NCBI RefSeq assembly: GCF_000025345.1
Contig: NC_013757.1
Span: 3,844,001 to 3,908,000 of the forward strand
DNA from: Geodermatophilus obscurus DSM 43160
GTDB lineage: Bacteria > Actinomycetota > Actinomycetes > Mycobacteriales > Geodermatophilaceae
DNA: 64,000 nucleotides
Direction of reading: 5' to 3'
Position numbers and translations under genes: made by a program. Under the pieces are notes generated by a model. That model was not told where the DNA came from, made no database searches, and worked only from the letters and a program-made list of their open reading frames with translations. Every line of letters begins with the position of its first letter. The first letter of the stretch is position 1. Of the stretch, positions 16,718 to 23,826 are shown in pieces.

Positions 16718-17107
16718 ATGAGCACACGTGTCATGCCGAGGCGCCGGGTCGAGGACCGCTGCCGCCCGCTGCTCCTCTCGATCGACCTGCAGACCGGCCG
16801 TATCACGGCCGCCGGTGAGCTCGATCGCGCCGTCGCCCACCGGTTGAGCGACGCCCTGGACGCGCTCGCCCTGACCGGCCACCGCACCTGGACCGTCGAC
16901 ACCTCGGGCATCACCTTCTGCGACGCCGAGGGGCTGCGGGTGCTCGCCGCCGGGGAGGCCCTGGCCGACAGCCGGGGCTGCACCCTGCAGCTGGTCGGAC
17001 CCGCGCCCTTCACCGCGCGCCTGCTGCGCGTGGTGGGCATGGGGCACCTGCTCGACGGGCCGGCGGCGCGGCCCACCGGGCGACCGGTCCCCCTCGGCGT
17101 GACCTGA
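16718..17107 (+). CDS. STAS-domain protein with a non-phosphorylatable site
   Basis: 129 residues from ATG 16718, with AGGGAG upstream. The STAS fold is recognisable by GRITAAGELDRAVAHRL and by WTVDTSGITFCDAEGLRVL. The position that is DSSG in antagonists such as the protein at 12416 is DAEG here (Ala70, Glu71), so it cannot be serine-phosphorylated and may mimic a fixed state. It is a single gene with no kinase or phosphatase beside it. It may act as a constitutive or trans partner in sigma-factor control. Confidence 0.85.
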   Translation: MSTRVMPRRRVEDRCRPLLLSIDLQTGRITAAGELDRAVAHRLSDALDALALTGHRTWTVDTSGITFCDAEGLRVLAAGEALADSRGCTLQLVGPAPFTARLLRVVGMGHLLDGPAARPTGRPVPLGVT

Positions 17108-17178
17108 GGGCGCTCCTCCGCCACCGCACCGGCCGGCGTCCCGCCCGGGACGCCGGCCCGGCCCCGTCCCGAGGCTCG

Positions 17179-17217
17179 CCGCGAGCTTGCGAGTGGTGAG
17201 GAGGACGGGGTCCTTCC
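17179..17217. repeat. GC-rich intergenic repeat, copy 2
   Basis: The same 20-mer as at 4673 (17179-17198) runs into GAGGACGGGGTCCTTCC and directly abuts the stop codon of the minus-strand LLM oxidoreductase gene. It carries one GGAC/GTCC hairpin against the three units of copy 1. Confidence 0.6.
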
Positions 17218-18186
17218 TCAGGACGACGGCGTCAGCGCGCGGACCCGCCCGATGAGCTCGCGCTCGCAGACGTCGAGGAAGCCGTCGGGGTCCGGGCCGG
17301 TGTTCTGCAGCACCAGGTGGTCGAAGCCGGCGTCCGCGTAGGGCTGCGCCTGCTGCACGTGCGCGTCGAGGTCCGGGCCGACGGAGAACTGCTGCCGGAT
17401 GTCCTCCGGCTTCACCGTGGCGCTGGCCGCGTCGAAGTTGACCGGGTTCGGCAGCTCGCTCATCACCTTCCAGCCGGTGACCGCCCAGCGGGCGGTCTCC
17501 AGGGCGGCCTGGACGGCGGAGTCCTCGTCGGCCGCCCACGCCACCGGCACCTCGGCGTAGCGCGGTCCCGAGCCACCGGCGCCCCGGTAGGCCTCGACCA
17601 GGTCGCTGCGCGGCTCGGTGGCGAACAGCCCGTCGCCGAGCTCGGCGGCGATGGCCGAGGCCCTGCGCCCGCCGGAGGCGACCGCGATGACCGGCAGCTG
17701 GTCGGGCAGGTCGAACAGGCGGGCGTCCTCCAGCTGCAGGTACCGCCCGTCGTAGGACCGGTAGCCGCCCTGCCACAGCAGCCGGATGATCTCCAGCGCC
17801 TCGCGGAGCATCTCGTGCCGCTTGTGCACCGCCGGCCAGCCGGCGCCCACCACGTGCTCGTTGAGCCGCTCGCCGGAGCCGATGCCGAGGGTGAAGCGGT
17901 TGCCGGAGAGGAGCTGCACCGTCGCCGCGGCCTGGGCGATCACGGCCGGGTGGTAGCGGATCATCGGGCAGGTGACGCCGGTGGCCAGGCCGATCCGCTC
18001 GGTCCGCGCCGCCATCGCCCCGAGCACCGACCAGGTGAACGAGCTGTGGCCCTGGACGTCGAGCCACGGGTGGAAGTGGTCGCTCATCTCGACGAAGTCG
18101 AAGCCCGCCTTTTCGGCGCGGATCGTCTGGCGGACGAGCTCCTCCGGCCCGAAGGCCTCGGTCGCGAGCTTGTAGCCGACCTGCAT
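17218..18186 (-). CDS. F420-dependent LLM-class oxidoreductase
   Basis: 322 residues from ATG 18186. The N-terminus MQVGYKLATEAFGPEELVRQ and the SDHFHPWLD motif are characteristic of the F420-dependent luciferase-like monooxygenase family that includes F420-dependent glucose-6-phosphate dehydrogenase relatives (TIGR03557 type). LGIGSGERLNEHVVGAGWP is the conserved cofactor-side loop. It should transfer hydride between a small alcohol or aldehyde substrate and F420 in the cytosol. The substrate is unknown. It is transcribed divergently from the SMP-30 gene and supports an F420-producing host. Confidence 0.9.
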   Translation of the reverse strand: MQVGYKLATEAFGPEELVRQTIRAEKAGFDFVEMSDHFHPWLDVQGHSSFTWSVLGAMAARTERIGLATGVTCPMIRYHPAVIAQAAATVQLLSGNRFTLGIGSGERLNEHVVGAGWPAVHKRHEMLREALEIIRLLWQGGYRSYDGRYLQLEDARLFDLPDQLPVIAVASGGRRASAIAAELGDGLFATEPRSDLVEAYRGAGGSGPRYAEVPVAWAADEDSAVQAALETARWAVTGWKVMSELPNPVNFDAASATVKPEDIRQQFSVGPDLDAHVQQAQPYADAGFDHLVLQNTGPDPDGFLDVCERELIGRVRALTPSS

Positions 18187-18342
18187 GGTCGTCGTCCTCA
18201 CTGTCGGGTGCGGGTCCGCGGGGCCTGCCCGGCCGGTCAGCTGCGGAAACGGCGCGCCGGACCGCCCGGTCCGGGTCAGCAGGTCGACGACCCCGCGCGG
18301 CCGCCGTCCCGACCGTCCCGTCGGTGCGGAACCGGCGTCACC

Positions 18343-18348
18343 TACTGT
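18343..18348 (+). promoter_or_regulatory. Leaderless -10 box TACTGT
   Basis: TACTGT lies 7 nt before the ATG of the SMP-30 gene. Transcription would begin at or within a base of the start codon. No Shine-Dalgarno sequence is present. Confidence 0.5.
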
Positions 18349-18355
18349 CCGGGCC

Positions 18356-19255
18356 ATGGCGGAGCAGCAGCTCAGGACGGTCCTGGAGGGCGGCGGGTTC
18401 TTCGAGGGCCCGCGCTGGCACGAGGGCTCCTGGTGGGTGTCGGACATCTACCGGCACACGGTCAACCGGGTGACACCGGACGGCGCGGAGACCGTCGTCG
18501 TCGAGGTGGAGGGTCAGCCCTCGGGGCTGGGCTGGCTGCCCGACGGGTCACTGGTGGTCGTGTCGATGAAGGACCACTGCGTGCTGCGGTACGCCGACGG
18601 GACCCTGTCGACCCACGCCGACCTGACCGAGCACTGCGGCGGGCACCTCAACGACCTGGTGGTCACCGACGCGGGCCAGGTGTTCGTCGGCGACTTCGGC
18701 TTCGACCTGATGGGTGGCGGGGACGCCCGGACCGCGTCACTGAAGCGCATCGACCCCGACGGCACGGTGTCGGTCGCCGCGGACGGGTTGCAGTTCCCCA
18801 ACGGCATGGTGGTCTCCCCGGACGGCGGCACGCTCGTCGTCGGCGAGACCCTCGGCAACCGGTACACCGCCTTCGACCTCGGCGCCGACGGCACGCTGAC
18901 CAACCGGCGCGTGTGGGCGCCGCTCGGGCCGGAGGTGACCGGCCGGACCACCGGGGAGGTGCTCGGCCAGCTCACGGTGGCGCCGGACGGCTGCGCGCTG
19001 GACGCCGAGGGGCACGTCTGGGCGGCCGACGCGGTCGGCGGCCGGGTGGTGCGGGTCGCCGAGGGCGGCGCGATCGTCGACGAGGTCGCCGCCCCCGAGG
19101 GGCACGGCGCCTTCGCCTGCATGCTCGGCGGGGACGACGGCCGCACGCTGCTGCTGTGCTGCGCGCCGGACTTCTACGAGCACAACCGGGCGCCGGCGCG
19201 CGAGGCGGTGCTGCTGGCGACCGAGGTCGACGTCCCGCACGCCGGGCGGCCGTAG
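18356..19255 (+). CDS. SMP-30/gluconolactonase-family hydrolase
   Basis: 299 residues. A six-bladed beta-propeller of the SMP-30/LRE type is indicated by EGPRWHEGSWWVSDIY, HLNDLVVTDAGQVFVGDFGF, QFPNGMVVSPDGGTLVVGET and ALDAEGHVWAADA. The conserved metal-binding Glu, Asn and Asp positions are all present. These enzymes open sugar or aromatic lactones using Ca2+ or Zn2+. I chose the ATG at 18356 because a TACTGT box lies 7 nt upstream. It is divergent from the F420 oxidoreductase. Confidence 0.9.
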   Translation: MAEQQLRTVLEGGGFFEGPRWHEGSWWVSDIYRHTVNRVTPDGAETVVVEVEGQPSGLGWLPDGSLVVVSMKDHCVLRYADGTLSTHADLTEHCGGHLNDLVVTDAGQVFVGDFGFDLMGGGDARTASLKRIDPDGTVSVAADGLQFPNGMVVSPDGGTLVVGETLGNRYTAFDLGADGTLTNRRVWAPLGPEVTGRTTGEVLGQLTVAPDGCALDAEGHVWAADAVGGRVVRVAEGGAIVDEVAAPEGHGAFACMLGGDDGRTLLLCCAPDFYEHNRAPAREAVLLATEVDVPHAGRP

Positions 19256-19266
19256 CCCGCGCCGGG

Positions 19267-19494
19267 TCAGCCGCCGCCCTGCCGGCCGCCGAGCGGGTGG
19301 TCGGTGTCGGGGACCCCGCTGCCGGTCTCACCCGGGTTGGTCGACATCTCGCCGTCCCGCGCCGCGCGCGGTTCCTCCTGCTGCGACGGGGGCCCGACCT
19401 CGCCGGGCTCGGCGCGCTCGCCGGGCAGGACGTCGTCGTCGGGTCGCTCGTTGGCGCCGCCGTACGGGCGGCCGGTCATGTTGCCCTCGGTCAT
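19267..19494 (-). CDS. Small disordered acidic protein
   Basis: 75 residues from ATG 19494, with GAGGAGG upstream. It is rich in Gly, Pro, Glu and Asp (GGANERPDDDVLPGERAEPG) with no predicted secondary structure or membrane segment. Function unknown; small actinobacterial stress-type proteins look like this. It converges with the SMP-30 gene. Confidence 0.6.
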   Translation of the reverse strand: MTEGNMTGRPYGGANERPDDDVLPGERAEPGEVGPPSQQEEPRAARDGEMSTNPGETGSGVPDTDHPLGGRQGGG

Positions 19495-19544
19495 CGCAGG
19501 CCTCCTCGTGCCGGGCCCGGAGGGGTACCCGGGCCGGGCGCGAG

Positions 19545-20501
19545 TCACGCGGGCGCGATGACCCGCACCGGCTCGCCGCGGAGGAACGCGGCGACGTCCT
19601 CGACGGCGTCGCCGTAGAAGACGCGGTAGGTGTCGCGGGTGACGTAGCCCAGGTGCGGGGTGAGCACGGTGCGCGGCGACCTCCGCAGGGGCGAGTCGGC
19701 GGGGAGCGGCTCGCGGTCGTAGACGTCGATGCCGGCGCCGGCGATGCGGCCCTCGGACAGGGCTCGCAGCAGTGCGGCCTCGTCGACGATCGGCCCGCGC
19801 GAGGTGTTGACCAGGATCGCGCTGGGCTTCATGCGGGCGAGCTCGTCGCGCCCGACCAGCCCGCGGGTGCGGTCGGAGAGCACCAGGTGGACGGTGACGA
19901 CGTCGGCGGTGGCGAACAGATCGTCGCGCTCCACGCGGCGGACACCGGCCTCGGTGGCGCGCTCCGCGGTGAGGTTCTGGCTCCAGGCGACGACGTCCAT
20001 CCCGAAGGCCTGGCCGATCCGCGCCACCCGGGTGCCGAGCCGGCCCAGGCCCACCACGCCGAGGGTGGCGCCGGCGAGGTCGGTGCCGACGGTGCGCTGC
20101 CAGCCGCCGGCCCGCAGCCCGGCGTCCTCCTCGGGGACGTGCCGGGCCACCGCCAGGACGAGCGCCCAGGTCAGCTCGACGGTGCCGGTGGGGTGCGCGC
20201 CGGTGCCGCAGACGGGGACGCCGAGGTCTGCGGCGGCGGCGACGTCGATGGCGGCGTTGCGCGCGCCGGTGGTGACCAGCAGGCGCAGCTCGGGTAGCCG
20301 CTCGAGGAGGCTGCGCGGGAACGGGGTGCGCTCGCGCATCGCGACGACGACGTCGAACCCGGCCAGCCGGTCAGCGACGGCGTCCTCGTCGTCGACGTGG
20401 TCGGCGAAGCTGACGACCTCGGCCTCCTCCGGCAGACGCGACCAGTCGGCGAACTCGGCGGCGGCGGACTGGAAGTCGTCGAGGACGGCGATGCGCAGCA
20501 C
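19545..20501 (-). CDS. D-isomer-specific 2-hydroxyacid dehydrogenase
   Basis: 318 residues. The NAD-binding motif GVVGLGRLGTRVARI lies in the middle. The catalytic set follows: Arg in LVNTSRGPIVDEAAL, Glu in DVYDREPLP and His in LTPHLGYVT. It matches the family that oxidises or reduces D-2-hydroxy acids such as glyoxylate, hydroxypyruvate or phosphoglycerate. Substrate specificity cannot be read from the sequence. It is in tandem with the small gene at 20571, with a 69-bp gap. Confidence 0.93.
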   Translation of the reverse strand: MLRIAVLDDFQSAAAEFADWSRLPEEAEVVSFADHVDDEDAVADRLAGFDVVVAMRERTPFPRSLLERLPELRLLVTTGARNAAIDVAAAADLGVPVCGTGAHPTGTVELTWALVLAVARHVPEEDAGLRAGGWQRTVGTDLAGATLGVVGLGRLGTRVARIGQAFGMDVVAWSQNLTAERATEAGVRRVERDDLFATADVVTVHLVLSDRTRGLVGRDELARMKPSAILVNTSRGPIVDEAALLRALSEGRIAGAGIDVYDREPLPADSPLRRSPRTVLTPHLGYVTRDTYRVFYGDAVEDVAAFLRGEPVRVIAPA

Positions 20502-20570
20502 GGTCCCCGAGCATGACGGCGACCCCCGCCCGGTGCGAGCGGGGGTCGCCGTGCGGTCAGCGCGGAACGG

Positions 20571-20741
20571 TCAGCGCACCGGCCCGCGGCCGTAGCCCCG
20601 GCCGCCGCCCTGCTTCTTGTTCTGCTCGCCCATCTTGGCGATGAACTCCTTGATCTTCGCCTGGTTCTGCGGCTTGCGGGCCTCCTGGATGACCTTCGCC
20701 GCGAGCCCCGACGCCAAGACCTTCCTCAACATGCCAGCCAT
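20571..20741 (-). CDS. Small basic protein with Gly/Arg-rich tail
   Basis: 56 residues from ATG 20741, with GGAGGGG upstream. An amphipathic N-terminus (MLRKVLASGLAAKVIQEARK) is followed by a Lys/Gln-rich helix and a GGGRGYGRGPVR tail. It may bind nucleic acid or membrane; no family was recognised. It is probably the first gene of a unit with the dehydrogenase. Confidence 0.6.
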   Translation of the reverse strand: MAGMLRKVLASGLAAKVIQEARKPQNQAKIKEFIAKMGEQNKKQGGGRGYGRGPVR

Positions 20742-20825
20742 GTCCTCGTCCCCTCCTCGATCCGGTTCCTGGTAGTCGTGCCCGATGGCAGAGCGGTCCA
20801 ATCGCTCACCCGGCCCTCAGCCGAC

Positions 20826-20842
20826 CGTTATCTCGCCGTTAC
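20826..20842. promoter_or_regulatory. Putative MtrA box
   Basis: Read on the minus strand the site is GTAACG, 5 nt, ATAACG. The MtrA response regulator of actinobacteria binds a direct repeat of this form and controls cell-wall hydrolase genes. The site lies about 240 bp before the c-di-AMP riboswitch of the NlpC gene and 85 bp from the start of the divergent small gene. The assignment is inferred from motif similarity. Confidence 0.5.
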
Positions 20843-21074
20843 CTGGTGTTCGGACGCTCCGGATGTGGTCGAACTCCCTGGCAACGTCCTGACCTGCAGG
20901 TTCGCAAACAGGGCCTTTGGTCCACAGTTGCTGTTCGCGCAGCTCAGCACGGCGATTCGCGGTCCGGGAGGAGACGCCGTCCGGAGGACCTGCCCGACTT
21001 TGGCGCAGCGGACGAGCCGCACCTACCGTTCCCGCCGTCCGTAGGGCCGTTCGTCGCCTGCCTGGTGACACCCG

Positions 21075-21215
21075 CCGGACGCCGCCGAACCGTGCACCGG
21101 TCGATGACCGGTGCGCAGGCCGGGGACCCACCGCAGCACTGGGGTGAAGCGCGACCTCGTCGCGCCGGGCGACTCCCCCGTCCGAACCCGTCAGCTAACC
21201 CGGTAGGCGGTCGTG
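21075..21215 (+). ncRNA. c-di-AMP riboswitch (ydaO/yuaA type)
   Basis: The 5' leader of the NlpC gene carries the conserved riboswitch blocks in order: CCGCCGAAC, a CACCGGT/ACCGGTG hairpin, GGGGACCCA, GGGGTGAAGC, and the diagnostic CCGAACCCGTCAGCTAACC followed by GGTAGGCGG. This class binds cyclic di-AMP and usually switches off cell-wall hydrolase and resuscitation-factor genes when the nucleotide is abundant. The coding start lies 24 bp after the aptamer, so the expression platform overlaps the ribosome-binding region. Boundaries are approximate. Confidence 0.92.
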
Positions 21216-21237
21216 GAGAACAGGAGAACCGTCGTCG

Positions 21238-21735
21238 ATGACGACTGCCCGCACGTCCTTCGCTCGTCGCTCGTTCCGCGGTGTCGCCGTCGCCGCCATC
21301 GCCGGCGCCGGGATCGCTCTCTCCCCCCTGCCGGCCTCGGCTCACACCGCCGTCGCCGCTTCCGCTTCGGCCACCGCGGTCAGCAGCGCCGCGCAGACCG
21401 CCGTCAACACCGCGCTCGCCCAGGTGGGCGACCGGTACGTGTACGGCGCCACCGGCCCCAACTCCTTCGACTGCTCGGGGCTGACCACCTTCTCCTACAA
21501 GGCGGCCGGCATCTCACTCCCGCGCACCTCGAAGGCCCAGTCCGGGTTCGGCGCCCCGGTGTCGAAGGCCAACCTGCAGCCCGGTGACCTGGTGTTCTTC
21601 TACAGCCCGGTCTCGCACGTGGCGATGTACATCGGCAACGGCCAGATCGTGCACGCCCTCAACGCGAGCAAGCCGGTCCAGGTCATGAAGCTCGACTCCA
21701 TGCCGAGCTACGCGGGCGCCCGCCGGGTCGCCTGA
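21238..21735 (+). CDS. Secreted NlpC/P60 peptidoglycan endopeptidase
   Basis: 165 residues. Signal peptide: RRSFRGVAVAAIAGAGIALS with likely cleavage after ASA (residue 35). The mature protein is a minimal NlpC/P60 domain with catalytic Cys79 (FDCSGL), His127 (SHVAMYIG) and His139 (IVHA). It should cut D-Glu/mesoDAP-type peptide bonds in the wall. It lacks LysM, SH3 or coiled-coil modules, so targeting must come from elsewhere. Expression is controlled by the c-di-AMP riboswitch and possibly MtrA. It is followed by a long hairpin. Confidence 0.94.
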   Translation: MTTARTSFARRSFRGVAVAAIAGAGIALSPLPASAHTAVAASASATAVSSAAQTAVNTALAQVGDRYVYGATGPNSFDCSGLTTFSYKAAGISLPRTSKAQSGFGAPVSKANLQPGDLVFFYSPVSHVAMYIGNGQIVHALNASKPVQVMKLDSMPSYAGARRVA

Positions 21736-21748
21736 CCCCTCGATGCGG

Positions 21749-21806
21749 CGAGATCGCCGATCCCGCACGGCTACGACGCTGTAGCCGTGCGGGATCGGCG
21801 ATCTCG
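21749..21806. terminator. Perfect 26-bp inverted repeat between convergent genes
   Basis: The arms 21749-21774 and 21781-21806 are exact reverse complements around a 6-nt loop (GACGCT). The repeat begins 13 bp after the NlpC stop and ends 14 bp before the convergent gene's stop, so it should be a bidirectional terminator. The arms are longer and more exact than usual. Confidence 0.75.
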
Positions 21807-21820
21807 ACGGGCCGGGGCCG

Positions 21821-22189
21821 TCAGCGGCAGGGGTGCGGCGGCTGGTCGGCCGGTTGCAACGAGAACACCGCTGCGGCGTCCTGCGGCCAGGTGCGCAGGA
21901 AGAGCAGTCCGTACTGCTCGTTGAGCAGCGCGTCGGGGCCGGTGGTGACGACCAGGTCCAGCAGCCGGCCGGCGCCGTGGTTGCGGTAGCGGCGGAGCTC
22001 TGCGCCGCAGGCGACTGTCAGCACGTTCCCGACGGCACCCATGACGACGACCGGGGCCCAGACGTCGTCCGGACCGTTGTCGCAGAGCAGCACGCGGGTG
22101 GGGTGGACGGCGTGGCCGGCGGCATGGCTGGTGCACGACACCGTCCGGCTGCTGCTCGCGGCGGTCGGCTCGAGTTCGCGATCGGTCAT
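21821..22189 (-). CDS. Hypothetical protein
   Basis: 122 residues from ATG 22189. The N-terminus is Thr/Ser-rich; the rest forms an alpha/beta-like stretch (VLLCDNGPDDVWAPVVVMGA, LLDLVVTTGPDALLNEQYGL). Two cysteines (VSCTSHAAGH, TVACGAEL) are not arranged as a metal site. No family was recognised and no signal peptide is seen. It is convergent with the NlpC gene and divergent from the membrane protein at 22375. Confidence 0.6.
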   Translation of the reverse strand: MTDRELEPTAASSSRTVSCTSHAAGHAVHPTRVLLCDNGPDDVWAPVVVMGAVGNVLTVACGAELRRYRNHGAGRLLDLVVTTGPDALLNEQYGLLFLRTWPQDAAAVFSLQPADQPPHPCR

Positions 22190-22374
22190 GCCGTGCTCCG
22201 TCCTGCGGTCCCCCTGGCCGGCTCGGGCCGGCCGAGGACAGTGCAGCACCGGGGCGCAGCGGTCCGCGCGGCCTGGACGCCACCCTCCCCCGATCGCCTG
22301 GGTGACCGCGGACTCCGGTGACACAGCGTCGTACACGGCGAGCATGCGCCGTCCGTGGCGGGTAGTTCGTCCAG

Positions 22375-23010
22375 ATGGACGGGCGCACGCTGCTGCTGGG
22401 TGACTGGACGCCGGTGATCAGGGACGGCATCGACGTCCTGCGGCTGGTGGTCTTCGCCGGGGCCGCGGTGTACGCCGCGAACGGGCAGTGGGGGTCGGCT
22501 GCGCTGCTGGTCGCGCTCGGGAGCATCACGCTCGTCGCACGGCTGGTGAACCTGCCCCGGCTCTACGACCTGTCGCTGACCCTCGGCATGGCGCTGCAGG
22601 GGTTCGGCGAGACGCTCGGCCTCTACGACGAGTTCGTCCGCTTCGACGACCTGGTGCACTTCACCCTGCCGATGCTCACGGCCCCGGTCGTCTACATCGC
22701 GCTCGCCCGGCTGGACGTCGTGCCGGACCCCCGCGACGAGACGCACCTGCGGCACTACGTCGGCATCGGCGTGGTCACCGCGGCCCTCGGCATCGCCATC
22801 GGGGCGCTGTGGGAGCTGTTCGAGTGGCGGTCGGACGCGTGGTTCGGAACGCAGCTGTCCGAGGACAACGACGACACCAACGGCGACCTCTTCCGCGACA
22901 CCCTCGGATCGCTCGCCGGCGCCGCACTGCTGGTCGTGTGGGCCCGCTTCGGCTGGGGCTCGGTGCGGCGCATCCCCGGGGTGAACACGCACGAGGAGGT
23001 CAGCGCCTGA
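22375..23010 (+). CDS. Integral membrane protein, YjdF/DUF2238-like
   Basis: 211 residues with five to six hydrophobic helices. The conserved features resemble the YjdF/DUF2238 family: FDDLVHFTLPML (helix with a histidine), GALWELFEWRSDAWFGT and a DT..DLFRDT..SLAGA block in the last helix pair. The order His, WELFEW, D..DT is the family signature, but the loop is diverged. Function is unknown. It ends 28 bp before the convergent Nudix gene. Confidence 0.75.
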   Translation: MDGRTLLLGDWTPVIRDGIDVLRLVVFAGAAVYAANGQWGSAALLVALGSITLVARLVNLPRLYDLSLTLGMALQGFGETLGLYDEFVRFDDLVHFTLPMLTAPVVYIALARLDVVPDPRDETHLRHYVGIGVVTAALGIAIGALWELFEWRSDAWFGTQLSEDNDDTNGDLFRDTLGSLAGAALLVVWARFGWGSVRRIPGVNTHEEVSA

Positions 23011-23038
23011 TGTCGGCGTCGACTCCGCGCCCCGGCTC

Positions 23039-23704
23039 TCACCGGCGGACGTAGAGCTGGGCGGGCTTGCCCACGGAGCCCTCCGACCGCCGCTTCGTCT
23101 CCTCGAGCAGGGGCAGCATGGTCCGGCGGAACGTGTCCGCCGAGTACCCGAGGCCACCCGTCACCGCCTCGTGCAGCCGGTGGAGCTCGCGGACCGTGAA
23201 GGGCTCCTGCAGCAGCCCGTCGGGATCGGGTCGCTCGGCGTACTGCGAGCGCATGTCGGCCACCGCGCGCCGCACGATGTCGTCGTGGTCGAACAGCAGC
23301 CCCCGGACGTCGTCCACCGGCCGCAGGCACACCTCCTCCGGTCGCGCCTCCACCACCGGTGCGACCACCCGCCACGGCAGCGCGGCGACGTGCGCGACGG
23401 ACAGCACCCACCCGCGGTCGTCCCGGTCCGGGTCGTCGAAGACGTGCAGCTGACGTGGCGCGGCCTCCGGCGTCAGACCCGCCTTCTCGCGCAGCGACCG
23501 CCCGACGGCGACCGCCAGGGTCTCCCCCTCGTGCAGGAACGTGCCGGGTAGCGCCCACTGCCGCCGGCGTTCCTCCCCCGCCCGGCGGACGAGGAGCACG
23601 GCCAGCCGGGGGTCGCCGGCCGGCACGGTGAGGACGGCGGTGTCGACCGCGACCGACGGCCGTGGGTAGTCGGTCAGGGCCCTGCCCGAACTGTCGCGGT
23701 ACAC
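23039..23704 (-). CDS. NrtR-like Nudix-domain transcription regulator
   Basis: 221 residues: an N-terminal Nudix fold (about 15-150) and a C-terminal winged helix (about 155-221: EPFTVRELHRLHEAV, TFRRTMLPLLEET). This layout is that of NrtR regulators of NAD metabolism, which sense ADP-ribose. The Nudix box is degenerate (GTFLHEGETLAVAVGRSLRE followed by KAGL). The R-E and E-E catalytic positions are R-S and E-K, so hydrolysis is unlikely and a sensing role is favoured. It is divergent from an ADP-ribosylglycohydrolase gene, which would produce its ligand. Inverted repeats in the shared promoter are candidate operators. Confidence 0.85.
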   Translation of the reverse strand: MYRDSSGRALTDYPRPSVAVDTAVLTVPAGDPRLAVLLVRRAGEERRRQWALPGTFLHEGETLAVAVGRSLREKAGLTPEAAPRQLHVFDDPDRDDRGWVLSVAHVAALPWRVVAPVVEARPEEVCLRPVDDVRGLLFDHDDIVRRAVADMRSQYAERPDPDGLLQEPFTVRELHRLHEAVTGGLGYSADTFRRTMLPLLEETKRRSEGSVGKPAQLYVRR

Positions 23705-23714
23705 GCCGTTGACA

Positions 23715-23762
23715 TTAGCTCAGGTTCCGTCTAACTTCGTAGTTGACGCAGGAGTGAGCTAA
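23715..23762. promoter_or_regulatory. Paired inverted operator between the regulator and ADP-ribosylglycohydrolase
   Basis: TTAGCTCA (23715-23722) and its exact complement TGAGCTAA (23755-23762) lie 40 bp apart centre to centre. Between them is a TAACT-tcgt-AGTTG dyad. This AT-richer patch sits in the divergent promoter, as expected for an NrtR-type repressor site. Confidence 0.5.
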
Positions 23763-23826
23763 CTCTGGAAATGGCGGTGGCCATGGCGGACAGGGCCCGC
23801 ACCCCGACCCCGTGCAGGAGGCTCGG

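Noticed and set aside
20817-21237. Several open frames across the NlpC leader
   Set aside because: The region is explained by the riboswitch and upstream control site; none of the frames has a ribosome-binding site.
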